64,000 bases of DNA from Flammula alnicola. Lineage: Eukaryota; Basidiomycota; Agaricomycetes; Agaricales; Strophariaceae. Position numbers and translations under genes: made by a program. Positions 10,955 to 22,730 of this stretch are shown here, in pieces. How positions within the stretch are numbered: position 1 is the stretch's first letter; the number at the start of each line of letters is the position of its first letter. Where the stretch lies: contig JADNRV010000081.1 in assembly GCA_015499995.1 (NCBI GenBank), positions 62,001-126,000 on the forward strand. Direction: 5' to 3'. The notes under the pieces were generated by a model that saw only the letters and a list, made by a program, of their open reading frames with translations, had not been told where the DNA came from and searched no databases.

Positions 10955-12900
10955 ATGTCTAGTCCGAGTCCGGCGCCGACGATGTCGTTCGATTCGACGA
11001 TCGGAGCATACGAGGGCGGGGTCATGACTTCGCTGTTTCTGTACGGCATCACGACGGTGCAGGCGTATTCATACTTTCGGTGCGTATGCGTTGCGCATGC
11101 ATTGCCCCGTTCGACGCTGATTCGAGTCGATTTTTGTTTTGAAATTTAGGAACTTCCCGAGCGACCCGATAAGGATGAAGGTGTTTGTAGGTCCCCTTCC
11201 TTCCGCATGTTGGCCACGATCGTTTACGGTTATTTTGTGTTGCCCAGGTCGCTGGTATATGGTAAGTCATCGTTTATATACGCTCGAGCTATAGGGAACC
11301 TCAATCGGCTACTGTGACTAATACCAATTTCACAGGATATTTGAGGCAGTCCACAGTGGTATCGTGGCGCATTCACTGTACTGGGTAAGCAAATCGCATT
11401 TTTTTGGGAATCCGATTGCGCACAACTATGATGTTCAACTACTTACAACGCCCTTTGGTTTTTTTTATTTCTTACAGATTACAGTGGATAGTTTTGGCCA
11501 AGAGTTCGCGATCAACAACCCACTCATCAAAATCTACGTCGCAAGTATCTTCTCCGCCCTCACGACAGCAGCTATCCAGGTTCGCCGTTCTCCCTTCCCC
11601 GCTCATGCCCTCATGCCATACTTACCCTCTAACCTAAAACCCCCAACCCCCTCGTACAGATATTCTTCGCATACCGCGTCCACCTCCTCGCCGGCCCCAA
11701 AAGCTACCCCACCGTCGTCCTCTGCGTCTTGCTCACAGCGACCTCGCTCCTAGGCCAAATAACGCTGGCAATTACGGGGTACTTCGCGGAATCGGTGTTC
11801 GATTGGATGGCAAGGTGGCGCGTGCTGCTGCTGGTGAGTTATGGGACGGCGACGGTGGCGGATGTGTTGATCGCGGCGAATCTGTGTGTGGCGTTTTGGA
11901 GAAGGAGGGCGGAGGCGGTGCATGGGTGAGTTGGGCCTTGGAGGATGCTGAGATTTAGGACTGAATTGGAGGTTTGCAGTCAGGTGCATCGGCTTGTGGA
12001 TCGGGTGATTGCTTGGTCGCTCGGTGAGTCTTTTTGCGTTCTGTCATATATTTCATTCAACATTTTTTAAACCTATTTTGTTTATACAGAGACATGTCTT
12101 TTGACAAGGTGATTGTCAATTCGTTCTCTGAGCTCGGATATAAATATAAATTGAGCTTTTTTATGCATCTTAGTATTGGGATGATTATTATGATGGTTTT
12201 GGTGAGTCCATTCTAGAGGCTCAGGCCTCAATTTAGTTCTTAGTCTTGTTGTTAATTCATGGTAGTTCGTCAAGATGGAAAACTTTGGGTGGTTTTCTGT
12301 GTTCTTCATGATATCCCGGTGTTAGTTCTCGCATACTGGCGCTTTCTTGTTCTGACGTGACTTTTTTTTTAGTATTTTCAAATTCACTTCTGGCTTCGTC
12401 AGTGACTTTTTCTTCTCTCCGATATGTTTATAATTACTAACGCGACATGTACGCAAAATTGCAGCCTCAACGGACGAAAAACGCTGCGCAATGAGCTTGC
12501 CAGCCAGATGACCTTTGTCAAAGTTCAAACTTCGCAAACCATTGGATCATCGGTACGTCTAATATCCGAACACAAATAGAATGCATTCCGATTCCTGAAT
12601 TTGTCCTGAATGATTCGTTCTGCTACTTAGCGCATCCGCACAGAAGTGCGTTTCGTTTTTGAGCGTGAGAACACCGGGACCGATATCGAAGATGGATTGA
12701 TGGAGAGCATGACCTCAGAGACTGTACGAATCATCTTCTATCTTTCGGTTATTCAAGCTCATGCAAACTGGCTTGGCTTTGACTTTTAGGATCCGTCACA
12801 TGCTATTTGCGATGTATCGTTGCCGACGTTCGCACCACGCACACCGCAACGTCAGAAGTTGCCTTTGTACTATCAGCGTCGACGTAGCGCCGAGCTATAG
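10955..12900 (+). CDS. DUF6534-type multi-pass membrane protein
   Basis: Fourteen exons join in frame to 351 aa: 10955-11079, 11150-11186, 11248-11261, 11336-11384, 11478-11579, 11660-11925, 11980-12023, 12090-12108, 12174-12201, 12266-12320, 12373-12397, 12465-12552, 12631-12723 and 12790-12900. Exon 3 is only 14 nt. About seven hydrophobic helices are visible (GGVMTSLFLYGITTVQAYSY, VFVAGIWIFEAVHSGIVAH, IFSALTTAAIQIFFAYRVHL and others). The cytosolic-type end ISRLFSNSLLASLNGRKTLR is the hallmark of fungal DUF6534 proteins. A ~110-residue polar tail follows. The architecture resembles 7-TM proteins but no ligand is known. An alternative start is the next ATG (MSFDSTIG, 10982). Confidence 0.88.
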
Positions 12901-13529
12901 CACCACCAGCAGACTCTCGCTTGAAGTCGTGACTAAGGGAAGATAGTCCGCAAGCACCGCCGCTCTAACTTCGAGGCTTGAGCGAGGTAGCCTTTAAGTG
13001 GCTTAGCCTGAAGGATATCCCTCGAGTTTGTCAGGCAATACTGACATTACCCTCTGCAACATATTGGTTAAGCATATTATTGGATATTATTGGATATTAT
13101 TGGATTGTGAATTTTTGTAGGGATGTACCATATTGTCCTGTCGAGGACGTAGAACAGAAGAAATGAAATTTCAGAAGAGAGCGTGTGTCGGAGTTCGTCG
13201 GAGCTTATCCTGTGCTTTGTTCCCACACGTGGTTGTGCCAGGACTTAGCGTTGACCAAGATAACAACAAAACAAGGCATATCCTCATCTCTACCCAGCGT
13301 CAACCATCCCATTGTGCCACTCTTCCTTGCCCATTCACACAGCTCAGAAGCCCACAATTCAATGTGAGCAGATCCTGCCATTTTATTGCACTTTTTCCAG
13401 TCTCTTTCCCAGCCTATGAATGTCTCACATTTGTTTTGTTTTGTCATTTTTACAGGCCAACCGCGGCATAAAAACCATAAAACGCCAATTTTTTCGCCAG
13501 TTTTTTTCAATCTATATTTTTCGTCAACG
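12901..13529. other. Intergenic with a short 10-nt tandem repeat
   Basis: Three copies of TTATTGGATA occur at about 13076-13106. The rest holds no gene I can support and leads into the promoter of the next gene. Confidence 0.5.
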
Positions 13530-15704
13530 ATGGATAATCCCATGCAGCCTGCGTCTCATGCGCACAACCACCACAATCATGTATTCGATCCCGCCCTCAA
13601 TCACCTTCCCCATAACCCCAGCCCCAACCACACCCCCATGACAGGGGTCGAGGAGGCCCAACCACAGGACACCAACCAGAACGGCTCGACGGAGGCCACC
13701 AACATCACGCCTGGTCTTAATGCCGATGGCACCCCGATAAAGAGACGTCCAGGGCGTCCGAAAGGCAGCACAAAGAAGAATTTGTTGGCTGGGTCACCTT
13801 TGCCCCCCAAAATTAAAAGGCCAGTGGGCAGACCGAGGAAGGATGGATTTCCCGCCGGCTCGGTTGGCCCAAGAGTGAAGAGAGAGCGAACAGCCGCCCA
13901 GCAGGGAGTTCCTGTGGTGAGTTGGCGTCCTTATATGGTGTTGACGCATGCATTAATAAATATCTTATTTCAGGTTCAGTACGGTACGACCTTGACGGGT
14001 GTAGGCTATCCGCCTGTGCCATACGGATTTTCTCTCAGCGCCCCGATGCCTGCAGCGGCACCGATGTTCCAGATCGACCCATCGCTCGAGAGAGCGAGTG
14101 GAGGTGACAACGAGTGGGCGGAGCTCGCACGCACAAACCCAAACGCATTCCTCAACACACTGCTGGCCGCCCTCGCTGCGCCCAACCCCGTCTCCAGCGC
14201 GGGACCCACAGTCGAAGAAGCCTTCAAATCCCATCTCGTCTCACTCGCCCCCAACCCAGCGCAAATGCAGCCCATCCCATCGCTCTACTCCATCCTCAAA
14301 ACGTTCTGGCTCCCTCCAGCCCCGCGTATTTCTCGCTTACCGCCTCGGCCACGACCGCGCGGACGCCCTCGGAGCACCGGTTCCTCTACTGGGACCCGCA
14401 GCCGCTCGTGTTCAACGGGATCCAGTGCCCCAGCTGCTCTGCGCCGCTCCTCAACAAGGGCCGCATAAGCACGGGCCCGGTGAAGATCTACGACATCGAG
14501 AAGCCGTTCTTCATCGTCGGGTGCGAGTACGTGTGCCGCTCGCCCGTGTGTATTGCTGCGACGTCGCCCGACGGCCGCAAGTTCGCCTCGACGGACTCGT
14601 CGATCCTCCGCTCCCTGCCTATGCTCTTGAAAGATGAGTTCCCGGCGCGGTTGTTGCATGGCGACGCCGATGCGGGGAGTGGCCCGAATGTGTGGAACTG
14701 GAAGGCGATGGGCGTCAGCACGGGGCTGTGGAATTTGGTCATGGGGGCATTGAAGGCGGGCTTGAAGAAGGATGTGATTTTGAGGCTGATTTGGTCGGTG
14801 CAGCATAAAGTCCCGGAGACGCTTGGAGAGCCGTCTGCTCAGGGTCCATCGCAGATGACGCCAGACCAAGAGCACGATCAGGACGACAAGATGGACGACG
14901 ACAATGGCGAGGATGATGGCGATAATGACGAACACGAGGAGGTTGCGGCCAGTGTCGTGCCTGTACCGAGCCAGAGCCAGACGCTTTCGTCTACTGTATG
15001 TCTGATTCGCTGTCCTAATTAGCCCTAATCTGATATCTGGCAACCTACTTTTTCTTCAGAACTTTACAGATGCCTACGGAGATGCATGGAAAGAGAACAC
15101 CGCCATGACCGATTCGCAGCCGAAACCTACTTCAGGACCATCTGCCGCGTCCGCCCCAACATCTGGTGCTCAGCCCACCCCCACACCGGCGGCGGCGCAA
15201 GCACAGCAGGCACCGTCTTCTGCTTCAGCGGCAGCAGCACAACAGCCGACGATGATGCCCGCCGCCACGGCGTACAACCCATACACCGCCTACCCGTTCA
15301 CGCCGTACGCCTACGTGCCGCACCACCTCGTCAACGGGCAGATGGTGCCGCTCAACGTCGGGCAGGTGTCGCCTCCGCACCCGGGCCAGAGCCCGCAGAA
15401 CCCCGCCGTGAGCCCATCCGCGCCGGGTGCGGTGTCGGCGTCTGTCACTAACGGCGGTGGTGCTGGTGGGGGTAACGGGGTGGATGCAGGCGGGGCGGGT
15501 GCGGGTGCGGGTGCAGGGGCTATGATCACGGGGTCGCATAGCAAGCGCAGTCCGAGGCACTGCTGTAAATGCGGCTCGCAGGAGTGTAAAGGCAAGGGCG
15601 GGCGCTCGTTTTGTATGAATGGGTGTCAGGATTGTGGGAAGCTGGAGTGTAAGGGGAGGAATAGTAGGAGGCCGGATAAGAAGTGCACGGAGGGGTGGAC
15701 ATAG
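13530..15704 (+). CDS. AT-hook protein with DUF6729-like domain and Cys-rich C-terminus; one apparent frameshift
   Basis: Three exons (13530-13916, 13974-14995, 15060-15704) total 2054 nt, one base short of a whole frame. Residues ~65-110 carry two AT-hook-like motifs (KRRPGRPKGS and KRPVGRPRK), suggesting AT-rich DNA binding. The middle resembles DUF6729: PSSPAYFSLTAS, FLYWDPQPLVFNGIQCPSC, KIYDIEKPFFIVGCEYVC, LPMLLKDEFPARLLHGDAD. The C-terminal ~45 residues are Cys-rich (HCCKCGSQECKGKGG, CMNGCQDCGKLECKG), like a zinc-binding tail. Between them lie acidic and Ala/Pro/Gly-rich linkers. Frame 1 (LYSILKTFWLP) must pass to frame 2 (SSPAYFSL) at ~14313, which needs one extra base in CTCCCTCC. Either a base is missing or the allele is broken. 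The call is nuclear by AT-hook only. Confidence 0.82.
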
Positions 15705-16695
15705 GTTGCGTGTGGTGCTCGCGACGTGGCTGCGGTGTTCAAAGTTCGAGGGCTTGATGGTTTGAGATGGTTGAGTGGGTATGGGTTGTACGATTGGTGA
15801 AAGGTTTTGCACGACACAGGAAGAAGTTTTCTTTTGGTAGTGTATACAACATGACCGAGACTTATGAAGGTTTTTAGTATGTACTTCGATTTTCTGTAAA
15901 TACGCCAAAGGAGTAGTTTATTGGTCCGATAATATAGGTACATGTTTTGCTACTTTACATCTGTCTTAATGGTGTAAAGTGTCTTTTTAGCGCCCCAATT
16001 TCTGCGAACTTGCCAACACATTTGGCATTCGTTTTGCCATTTTATATCCATTTTGATTCCGATCCGTCTTCGAACATGTATATTTTGAGTATGTCACCAC
16101 CTCGTCTCTCACTCCTTCGTGCCATTCAAAGAGCAAACGGCCGTACGGTACTACGGCGCCCACCGCCGCGTCGCGTCGCGTGGACGCGTCAAGTTTGTTA
16201 AAACCACGTGATTGGAAACTTCCGATCAGGAACGATAATCTAATCTTATCTACAGCACCACTTTGAACGGATGGAAAACTCTAGCCTTGGGAATACTTCG
16301 CCGATGCAGCACTGTGCAGTGGATAAATGAATTTTGGACACGATTGAATTGAGCCTGACCATGGCAGATCGTCACTTGCAAGTCAATTGTAATAAATCGT
16401 CCATACGGGGCGAACTGAGGGCTACTGATGGAGTGTGTGATTTCGGGTAAGTAGGTACTGGGAAAGTTCAATCCTGAAAACCGGTTCCTTGGATTATTAC
16501 CAGGCTATTGAATAGATGTTAGGTGTATTACCCAGGGTGTAGCTTCAAACATCAATCTCGAGAAGCCACTGCTTGACGGTTATCAAGCGGACCCGCGCTG
16601 AGCGACTTGCCCTTCCCCACGCAGATACGCGTCAAGGCCCACACCGCCTGTATATAATCCTTCCAACTCTCATCTAGAGTTGGTATTCCACCACC
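15705..16695. other. Intergenic region
   Basis: No gene is seen in this kilobase. A CG-rich patch at about 16155-16190 repeats CGCGTCG and includes ACGCGTC, like the MluI cell-cycle box. Its relation to the F-box-like gene 500 bp downstream is speculative. Confidence 0.4.
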
Positions 16696-18467
16696 ATGAT
16701 CGATATCCCTCCCGAAATCTGGCTTGATGTCGCAAATTTTGTACCAGATGAAGTGATATATAGTCAGCTTCTCAGCGTCAACAGAGTCTTTTTCCACCTC
16801 GCGCTGAATATACAATGGAGGAAGGTTAAAATCATCTGGGAGAGCAGGAAGCCAAACTCTTTGCGAATTCCCGATAGACTCAGGTCGTTACATATTTTTC
16901 TCTCTCTCTGAATTATAGAGTTTCTGATAACTTTCCATTGTATACAGGACCCTTTCATCGCGAAGAGGGTACAGCGTCTAGACCTCGTATTGAACTTCAA
17001 CAGCGAGAACTTCCAGATGCCGAATCAGCACGACGAGCAGATGGCTAAACGTCTAGCTCCGAATCGATTACACCAGACGATCGCAAGGGCATTCAAACCC
17101 TTTCGAAATGGGAGGCAATTGCAAGGATCCAAATGGGAGCATACGACGACTTCCGGCTCTTTTGACGGCTCTCTCGAGGCGATAATCGACTGCATAGGCA
17201 CGCTTCCGCATGTGACAGAGTTTTCGGTCGACACTTGGATCGCAATGGACGAGGCATTACCCCTACCGAACACGCTGGATTTCCTTTTTGCGTCAAGTTG
17301 GTCCTGTTTTAGCGCAAACCTGTGTTTTCTTTCCCTCAAAGGGGAGTTGGCCGTTTATCAAAGAATGGCGTTATTGAAACCGACTTTCAGCAGCTTGAAA
17401 GGCCTGCAAATCTCGCATAGCTATAGTCCAAATTACCGGCCCGATGGACAAGATGGCGCCCTTCTCCAGCTTGACGACCTCCTCCTTGACACTCTCGTCC
17501 CTTTCATCAACAGCGTCAGCCCACAGCTCGAAACTCTGGGGCTTAAATTGTGGGGCTTCTACGATTTTTCCGAATTCTTCAAACAGTTATCCGAGTGTCC
17601 GGCGCTTAACAGTCTGGACATCCATCTGTTCAGTGCACCCCTTCGGGATCCGTCCGGTCTCAGAAATTTCCTTTTCCACGCCTCTCATACCCTCCACAAA
17701 CTCGAACTCTACATCAGCTCTATTGGGGATGAGTCACCCCAATCTCGCCAGGCCTTGAGCGAATTGATCCTTGAGTGCGCCTCGGACAGGGCATGCTTTT
17801 CACGCCTACGAAGTCTTAACATTTATCCAACGAGACCAATTCGCATGGACGCTTTGGTAGCGTCTATTAAACAGTCCTCACGGACTCTCATGGAGTTTAC
17901 AATTTCCCGATATTGTTGCTCCGAACAAGAGGCCGAGACGATCATAGACGCTTTATCCGAATGCCCCAACTTCTCGTGCCTCTCCCTCGACACTAGGGCG
18001 CTAAATATTTCGCTGTTAAATTATCTAGCCATGAAGCTCCCCGGTCTACAGCGACTTAACATCGTATACGGATGGGGACGCTCCAAGACTGATATCTTCG
18101 ACAACTGGCTAATCAACACACCAAACGTAAGTGAATCTTATGCTCCTTCCGATATCTTATGTTCCTTCCGATTCTTGAGCATCCACGCGCGCATCGTCTG
18201 CTGACGAGTTATTTTTGCTAGGTTGAGCTGCTCCAGGAATTGCGGGGACGGTCTTACCCGCAGTGGAAGTTGAACGACATCGCAATATACCATACAAACC
18301 AGTCGAGAATAGATATTCAATTGATGCTCGCTCTCGCTGATAGCATTCCCTCTATCGAGAGCTTTTTCGGAGAGGGCAATATGACGCAGGTTCGTGAATG
18401 GTATTTTGGTCATAGCATATGCAATAATCTCACCGCATCCGCCTTAGCCTTTGATAACTGGGTTTAG
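16696..18467 (+). CDS. F-box-like protein, 530 aa
   Basis: Exons 16696-16883, 16968-18126 and 18222-18467 join in frame, with the second intron at AAC|GTAAGT. The N-terminus, DIPPEIWLDVANFVPDEVIYSQLLSVNR, is a typical fungal F-box (PPEIW...FV...L..L..VNR), which recruits SCF ubiquitin ligase via Skp1. The rest alternates hydrophobic and polar segments with Leu-rich stretches (LDDLLLDTLVPFINSVSPQLETLGLKLWG), resembling the degenerate LRR-like repeats common in large basidiomycete F-box families. The acceptor of intron 1 (AAGAG at 16967) is chosen because it is the one that restores frame into VQRLDLVLNFN. The nearer ACAG site gives an early stop. The target is unknown. Confidence 0.78.
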
Positions 18468-19032
18468 GTCAACCTCTTAAATTCTAAGTTGTTTGAGCCC
18501 CAGTATAATTGGTGGGTACGGACGATGTATATGTAGTTGGAAATATATTACTTGCACATGGAGGATACACCTTTATTAGACCCTAAAAGCCGCTAAGCAA
18601 AGAGGGATTTGATATAGATTCTGAACCCAGAGTCAAACTAACTGCCAAGATACACAATTAAAGATGAAACGCAAGTTTAGCGCCGTCTCACAAAACTAGA
18701 TTCAGAAGAACAGACTCGCTTGTATCTCATCACACTTTTCGCGTAATTTTCCAGACTTTTCTCCATTTATAAACAATCTGGCACCATCTAATAAAGTCGA
18801 AAGTATGATAAAGAGATGGTCCTCCCCAATGAAAGTCGAATAATATAATGATAGATCAATGCCGCCCGCCCTTCCTCCGGCGCTAAGGAAAGATAGTAGC
18901 TCAGGTGATGTGATGGCGACAAAGTTCTGCAGATATTTGGACCATTAGACTGGCTCCTTGGCGTATAGGAAAATAAAAACTCACAACGATGAACAGTTAG
19001 TGTTGTGAGAGTGCGAAGCGCGAGTAGTAAGC
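18468..19032. other. Intergenic, 3' flank of convergent genes
   Basis: This AT-rich stretch lies between the F-box-like gene (+) and the pheromone-like gene (-). It should hold both 3' UTRs. No further ORF is supported. Confidence 0.45.
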
Positions 19033-19203
19033 TCAAGCGACGACGCAGTAGGCGTTTCCACCGCTGCCTCCGCCATCCTCGTTAGTGGGGATGGACTCAG
19101 TGTGTGAAACAACACAGTAGGCATTTCCGCCGCTTCCTCCGTCGTCCTCGTTGGTGGGGACGTTGTCGATGTAAGAGATGATGTTGGCGATGAAGGAATC
19201 CAT
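19033..19203 (-). CDS. CaaX pheromone-like precursor with duplicated peptide unit, 56 aa
   Basis: A single small exon runs from the ATG at 19203 to the TGA at 19035-19033. The product begins MDSFIANIISYIDN. It then has two near-identical units, VPTNEDDGGSGGNAYCVVS and IPTNEDGGGSGGNAYCVVA, joined by HTES. It ends exactly at CVVA, a CaaX box suitable for farnesylation. Small proteins starting MDSF/MDAF and ending Cys-aliphatic-aliphatic-X are typical of basidiomycete lipopeptide pheromone precursors. The internal copy ends CVVS, itself CaaX-like, but being internal it could not be prenylated as encoded. A TATA-like ATATAAAA lies about 65 nt upstream on the same strand. No STE3-type receptor or homeodomain gene is visible nearby, so a mating role is inferred only. 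Confidence 0.8.
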   Translation of the reverse strand: MDSFIANIISYIDNVPTNEDDGGSGGNAYCVVSHTESIPTNEDGGGSGGNAYCVVA

Positions 19204-19264
19204 TGGTGTAGTAGTTGATGAAGTTGCTAGTGCGACTGGGGAATTTGGACATTTCCAATGCTCG

Positions 19265-19272
19265 TTTTATAT
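19265..19272 (-). promoter_or_regulatory. TATA-like box of the pheromone-like gene
   Basis: ATATAAAA on the minus strand lies 62-69 nt upstream of the ATG at 19203. This is a plausible core promoter for a short, highly expressed transcript. Confidence 0.45.
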
Positions 19273-20294
19273 GCAAAAAAAATCCTGAAAGAGTCACCGG
19301 CGTCTACTCTCCAAAGCGTTGCAGGCTATCTGCTCGGGACGACCATGATTCATGGACATTGGAGGATATCAGTGCGTGCTCCGCTGAGGGTCCAGTAACT
19401 CACCTGCCTACACAATAAAAGACAAGAAAGCTCAACAATAGCTTAATTGTTGTCAAGAAAGCGATATAATCTGAAACAATAAAGGATGTATCATGCACTT
19501 CCGGGATGTAGGCGCATTTCAAAATTTGTAGACCCGTCCCAGTTACTTCCACGTTCAATAATACTAGAACAAATTTGCGCTTTTGTTCTCCTGTACGTTT
19601 GGCCGCCACAGGATAATCCATGACGTCAAATCTTTCTGTTGTTGCGATTACCGTGCGGCATGGTGAGTCAGTGACTTTGTAGGAAAAAGTGCCGGATTGG
19701 TATTGGGGCCTCTGGCATGATTATTTACAAACTCGGAAGCTCTGCACAGGCGTGCCTCTCCGGAGCTGCCAGACGAGTACAGGAACAATAAAGCATTCTG
19801 GGAGGCATCCTCATCGAGTCACCAGCGGATAGAACTTGAACCCAGCACCAGACAAGCACGAATTACCGACCAAGCGACATCCAATAAACCAGACAAGATC
19901 CAGGCGTAATAGCTGCCGCAGAGAAAGGTTTATCAGTCGTCTAATAAGAGGAAAGGGAGGGGATCTTGAGGTGAGCGAAGGAATACTTCAATAAAGCGAG
20001 GTGAGAGGGCGTTGGAACTTTTGCGCAGCCAAAACACCGGTCCGGAGAAGGCGGCTTGTACCAAACCTGAACGGACCACACGCGCACGGTCCTGTTGCTG
20101 GTAATGAGATGCAAAGCTTCCTGGCAGCATAACGATGCTAGAAAGGCAGTCGTTACAATGCGTCACGAACATTCATTTTCACATTTTGAATGCGCTACAT
20201 ATTACTCAGATACCAAACAGGAGCTACAGAATGTGGGGCACCTTCTCACAGCTGTGTTAAATCCTGAGCGCCTGCCGGCCCACTGTATATTGTC
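19273..20294. other. Intergenic region
   Basis: No coding structure is supported over about 1 kb between the pheromone-like gene and the 3' end of the DUF1479 gene. Open frames here are short and unrelated to anything I recognise. Confidence 0.4.
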
Positions 20295-22010
20295 TCATGC
20301 GACGCCCTCGACGACCAAACCCATTGCCCTCTTTCCCTCCTGACTAATGACATCGTCGACGCTGGCTACACCAAGATATCCTGCCTCGCCTTCTCCCTTG
20401 GGGAAATCGGGCGGCCGCTGCCCTTCCAAAAAGGCGATTTTTTGACGTTCGATGTAGGCTTGGTTCTGCGGTGTCAATGGCACCGCCGGAATATACATGA
20501 CTTTGGAGAAAAGGAGGGTATAAGACAGCGTTCTACGACATGGAGAAAAGCAATTAACTGACCCGCGGAGTCACCCTTTCCCGTGTGCTCTATCTCGACG
20601 GAGTGCACGACGTCGCAGTGCCAGAACACTGTATCACCAGGGTTAACTTTGGGCACAGAAATCATCGTTTCGTTCAACTTCAAGTTAGGATGAAGCTCAG
20701 GTGTGGGCCGAGGTCCGTAATATCCTCCGTCTCTGGGAAGAATGCCTGGGAAGTCGGGCTTGCTCAGATCTTGACATGAAATTGTCAGGAAATACTTCTG
20801 TGACTAACCACAAAACAAGGCCTTACCGAACTTCCAGTTCTTAATGTCATATATCTCTTCAGAGTCGGAAGGAACTGTGGGGGTAAAGAACGGTCTCAAG
20901 ATGAGATACGCATTCGACAAGAGGACGTCAGGGAACACTTTGAGTGTTCCCTGCGTTGGTGCCGTTTCACTGGCGAAAATAAAATCACTTATAGTTCAAG
21001 AAAGTCATAACCAGAGCGTACCTTAAAGCCAGCCATCCTTGGAATGTCCTAAATACGGTTGACTGGTTTGGCCTGCCATATAGCGAACTTCTGGCATCCA
21101 ACCTTCCTTCCAGTTCAAAAGGATCGTGCATCCTCCAGTTCCCTGTGAAAATATTTTCAAAGCATCGTCGAAAACGAGAGTCTTCCCATCGCTCGATCGT
21201 TCCACCTGTAAATATTATAAGTACCATTATCAAGAAAGGAGTCGAATGAAGAGATTGTTTACCATCGACGTGAGGCGGATGGAGAGCCCATTGCACACCC
21301 GGCTTTCTGATCCTGAACCTGTCTGCGTATGTCAAGGGTACGTTGAGATCTACACCCTCTAATTTCAAATTCTTGGTGGCCGATGAGGTGCGGTAGAGGT
21401 TGTTGAGCCATACTGTGGCAGCCAAGACGTTGGGATGCGATCGTGCTTGGACTTGAGGTTTTGTCCAGCTGATTTTTCCGACGTAGCTCCGTTAATTTTG
21501 GCTCGAAAAGACCAAGTTCCGGGAACGTACTAAAGCTGGAAGAACTGCTTGTCGTGCTCCGGTACACCTACAACCAACACTACAGTCAGCTCCCACATCC
21601 CAAGTCTGCAAAAGATTCTTACTCACCTTCGACGGTGGGATTGACCGTAACAAACTCTGCTAGCTGTTCCTTCCACTTCATGGCCTGCTCATCAGGTACA
21701 ACATCCTTGATGACCACGGTTCCTCTTCTCTTGATCTTCTCCACCTCCTCCTTGCTCAGATTGTTCAGATCTGCAAAATTCACTTGCGGGATGTACTGTC
21801 AGTCACAAAAAAAGCGTCAGTAAGTTCCAGCCAAATTAACACGACTAAGAAAGCGAGAAATACATCAACACCCTCTTCCTTGATAATTTTCGTCACTTTA
21901 TCCAGCTCCTGTAAAATCTCTCCCCACGAACGTGTGGCATTCTGCTCAAAGTCAGGATAGGAGGCCGCGATCGTCGCCTTGAGATCCGCGAAACGAGCTG
22001 GGAGTGTCAT
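20295..22010 (-). CDS. DUF1479 (YbiU-like) putative Fe(II)/2-oxoglutarate oxygenase
   Basis: Eight exons (22010-21864, 21795-21627, 21567-21531, 21468-21263, 21205-21022, 20969-20827, 20769-20563, 20500-20295) sum to 1299 nt, or 432 aa, with no frame break. Family features run in order: KRRGTVVIKDVVP, HPNVLAATVWLNNLY, PLTYADRFRIRKPG, then HPPHVDGG with a His-x-Asp-like pair, SSLYGRPNQSTVFRTFQGWLAL, and near the C-terminus GDTVFWHCDVVHSVE with the second His. These suit a double-stranded beta-helix oxygenase of the DUF1479 family (bacterial YbiU). The substrate is unknown. Exon 3 is 37 nt. A TATA-like box lies ~160 nt upstream. Confidence 0.9.
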
Positions 22011-22730
22011 CTTCAGGAAATGGGTAGAAGATACGTTCCGTAAGATTTTAATGTAGAAGGCAGAAGTTATCGATGTGTCGATAGAGAAGAGATGATTATC
22101 CGGCCTCCCTTTACGACAACCTCAAGCTCCAACGTGAGTTAGATAAGGGCGTGCGTCGAGTGGGCGGAGATATTTATATACCTTGGTGGGAGTAACATTG
22201 AAACCAAAAATTCTTCTTGATTCGGACCGTACTCAGCTTCTTGAGCAATGGCATTAACGGTTTCATCTAAAAAAAGGCCAGGGTCAGGTTTATCAAGAGG
22301 CACAAAGTTTCTTTTGCCGGCAAGGTGTGAGATCTGGCCAAATGACCACATCGAAAGGGTCATCTGTTTTTGCATAGGGAGATCACATGGACTGGCACGA
22401 GGAAAGAACTCGCAATCGCGTAAACTTTATTGGATGAAGTTTGAGGCTGAAGCTGAAGCTTGACATGGATGAGAAAGCTCAAAGAAGCGAAGAGAACTTG
22501 AAAGCGAAAGAGCAGGCGAAATGCATTCCAAATCTATGACGATCGTCAACAAATGCAAAAATTCGTGGGAAGTGAAAAAGGAATCCGTTGGGAGGTCATG
22601 CTTATAGACCCAGAAAATATCAATTATAAAATCCGATAGCTAGAGTAAGACGCACGAAATGACAGCAGTAAGTGAGAACGTAGTAAGCAGGAGAACCATT
22701 TTGGAACGAAACTAGCCAGGAAGCCATTCG
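22011..22730. other. Intergenic, promoter of DUF1479 and 3' flank of tubulin
   Basis: Apart from the TATA-like box, no feature is supported. The open frame at 22139-22375 (-) shows no recognisable domain and overlaps the promoter. Confidence 0.4.
22171..22180 (-). promoter_or_regulatory. TATA-like box upstream of the DUF1479 gene
   Basis: TATATAAATA on the minus strand lies ~160 nt 5' of the ATG at 22010. It fits a core promoter with a moderate 5' UTR. Confidence 0.35.

Noticed and set aside
14220..14316. An extra intron ending CTCCAG at 14319 in the DUF6729 gene
   Set aside because: It would remove LYSILKTFWLP, which reads as conserved sequence leading straight into SSPAYF. The total length is one base off, which points to an indel.
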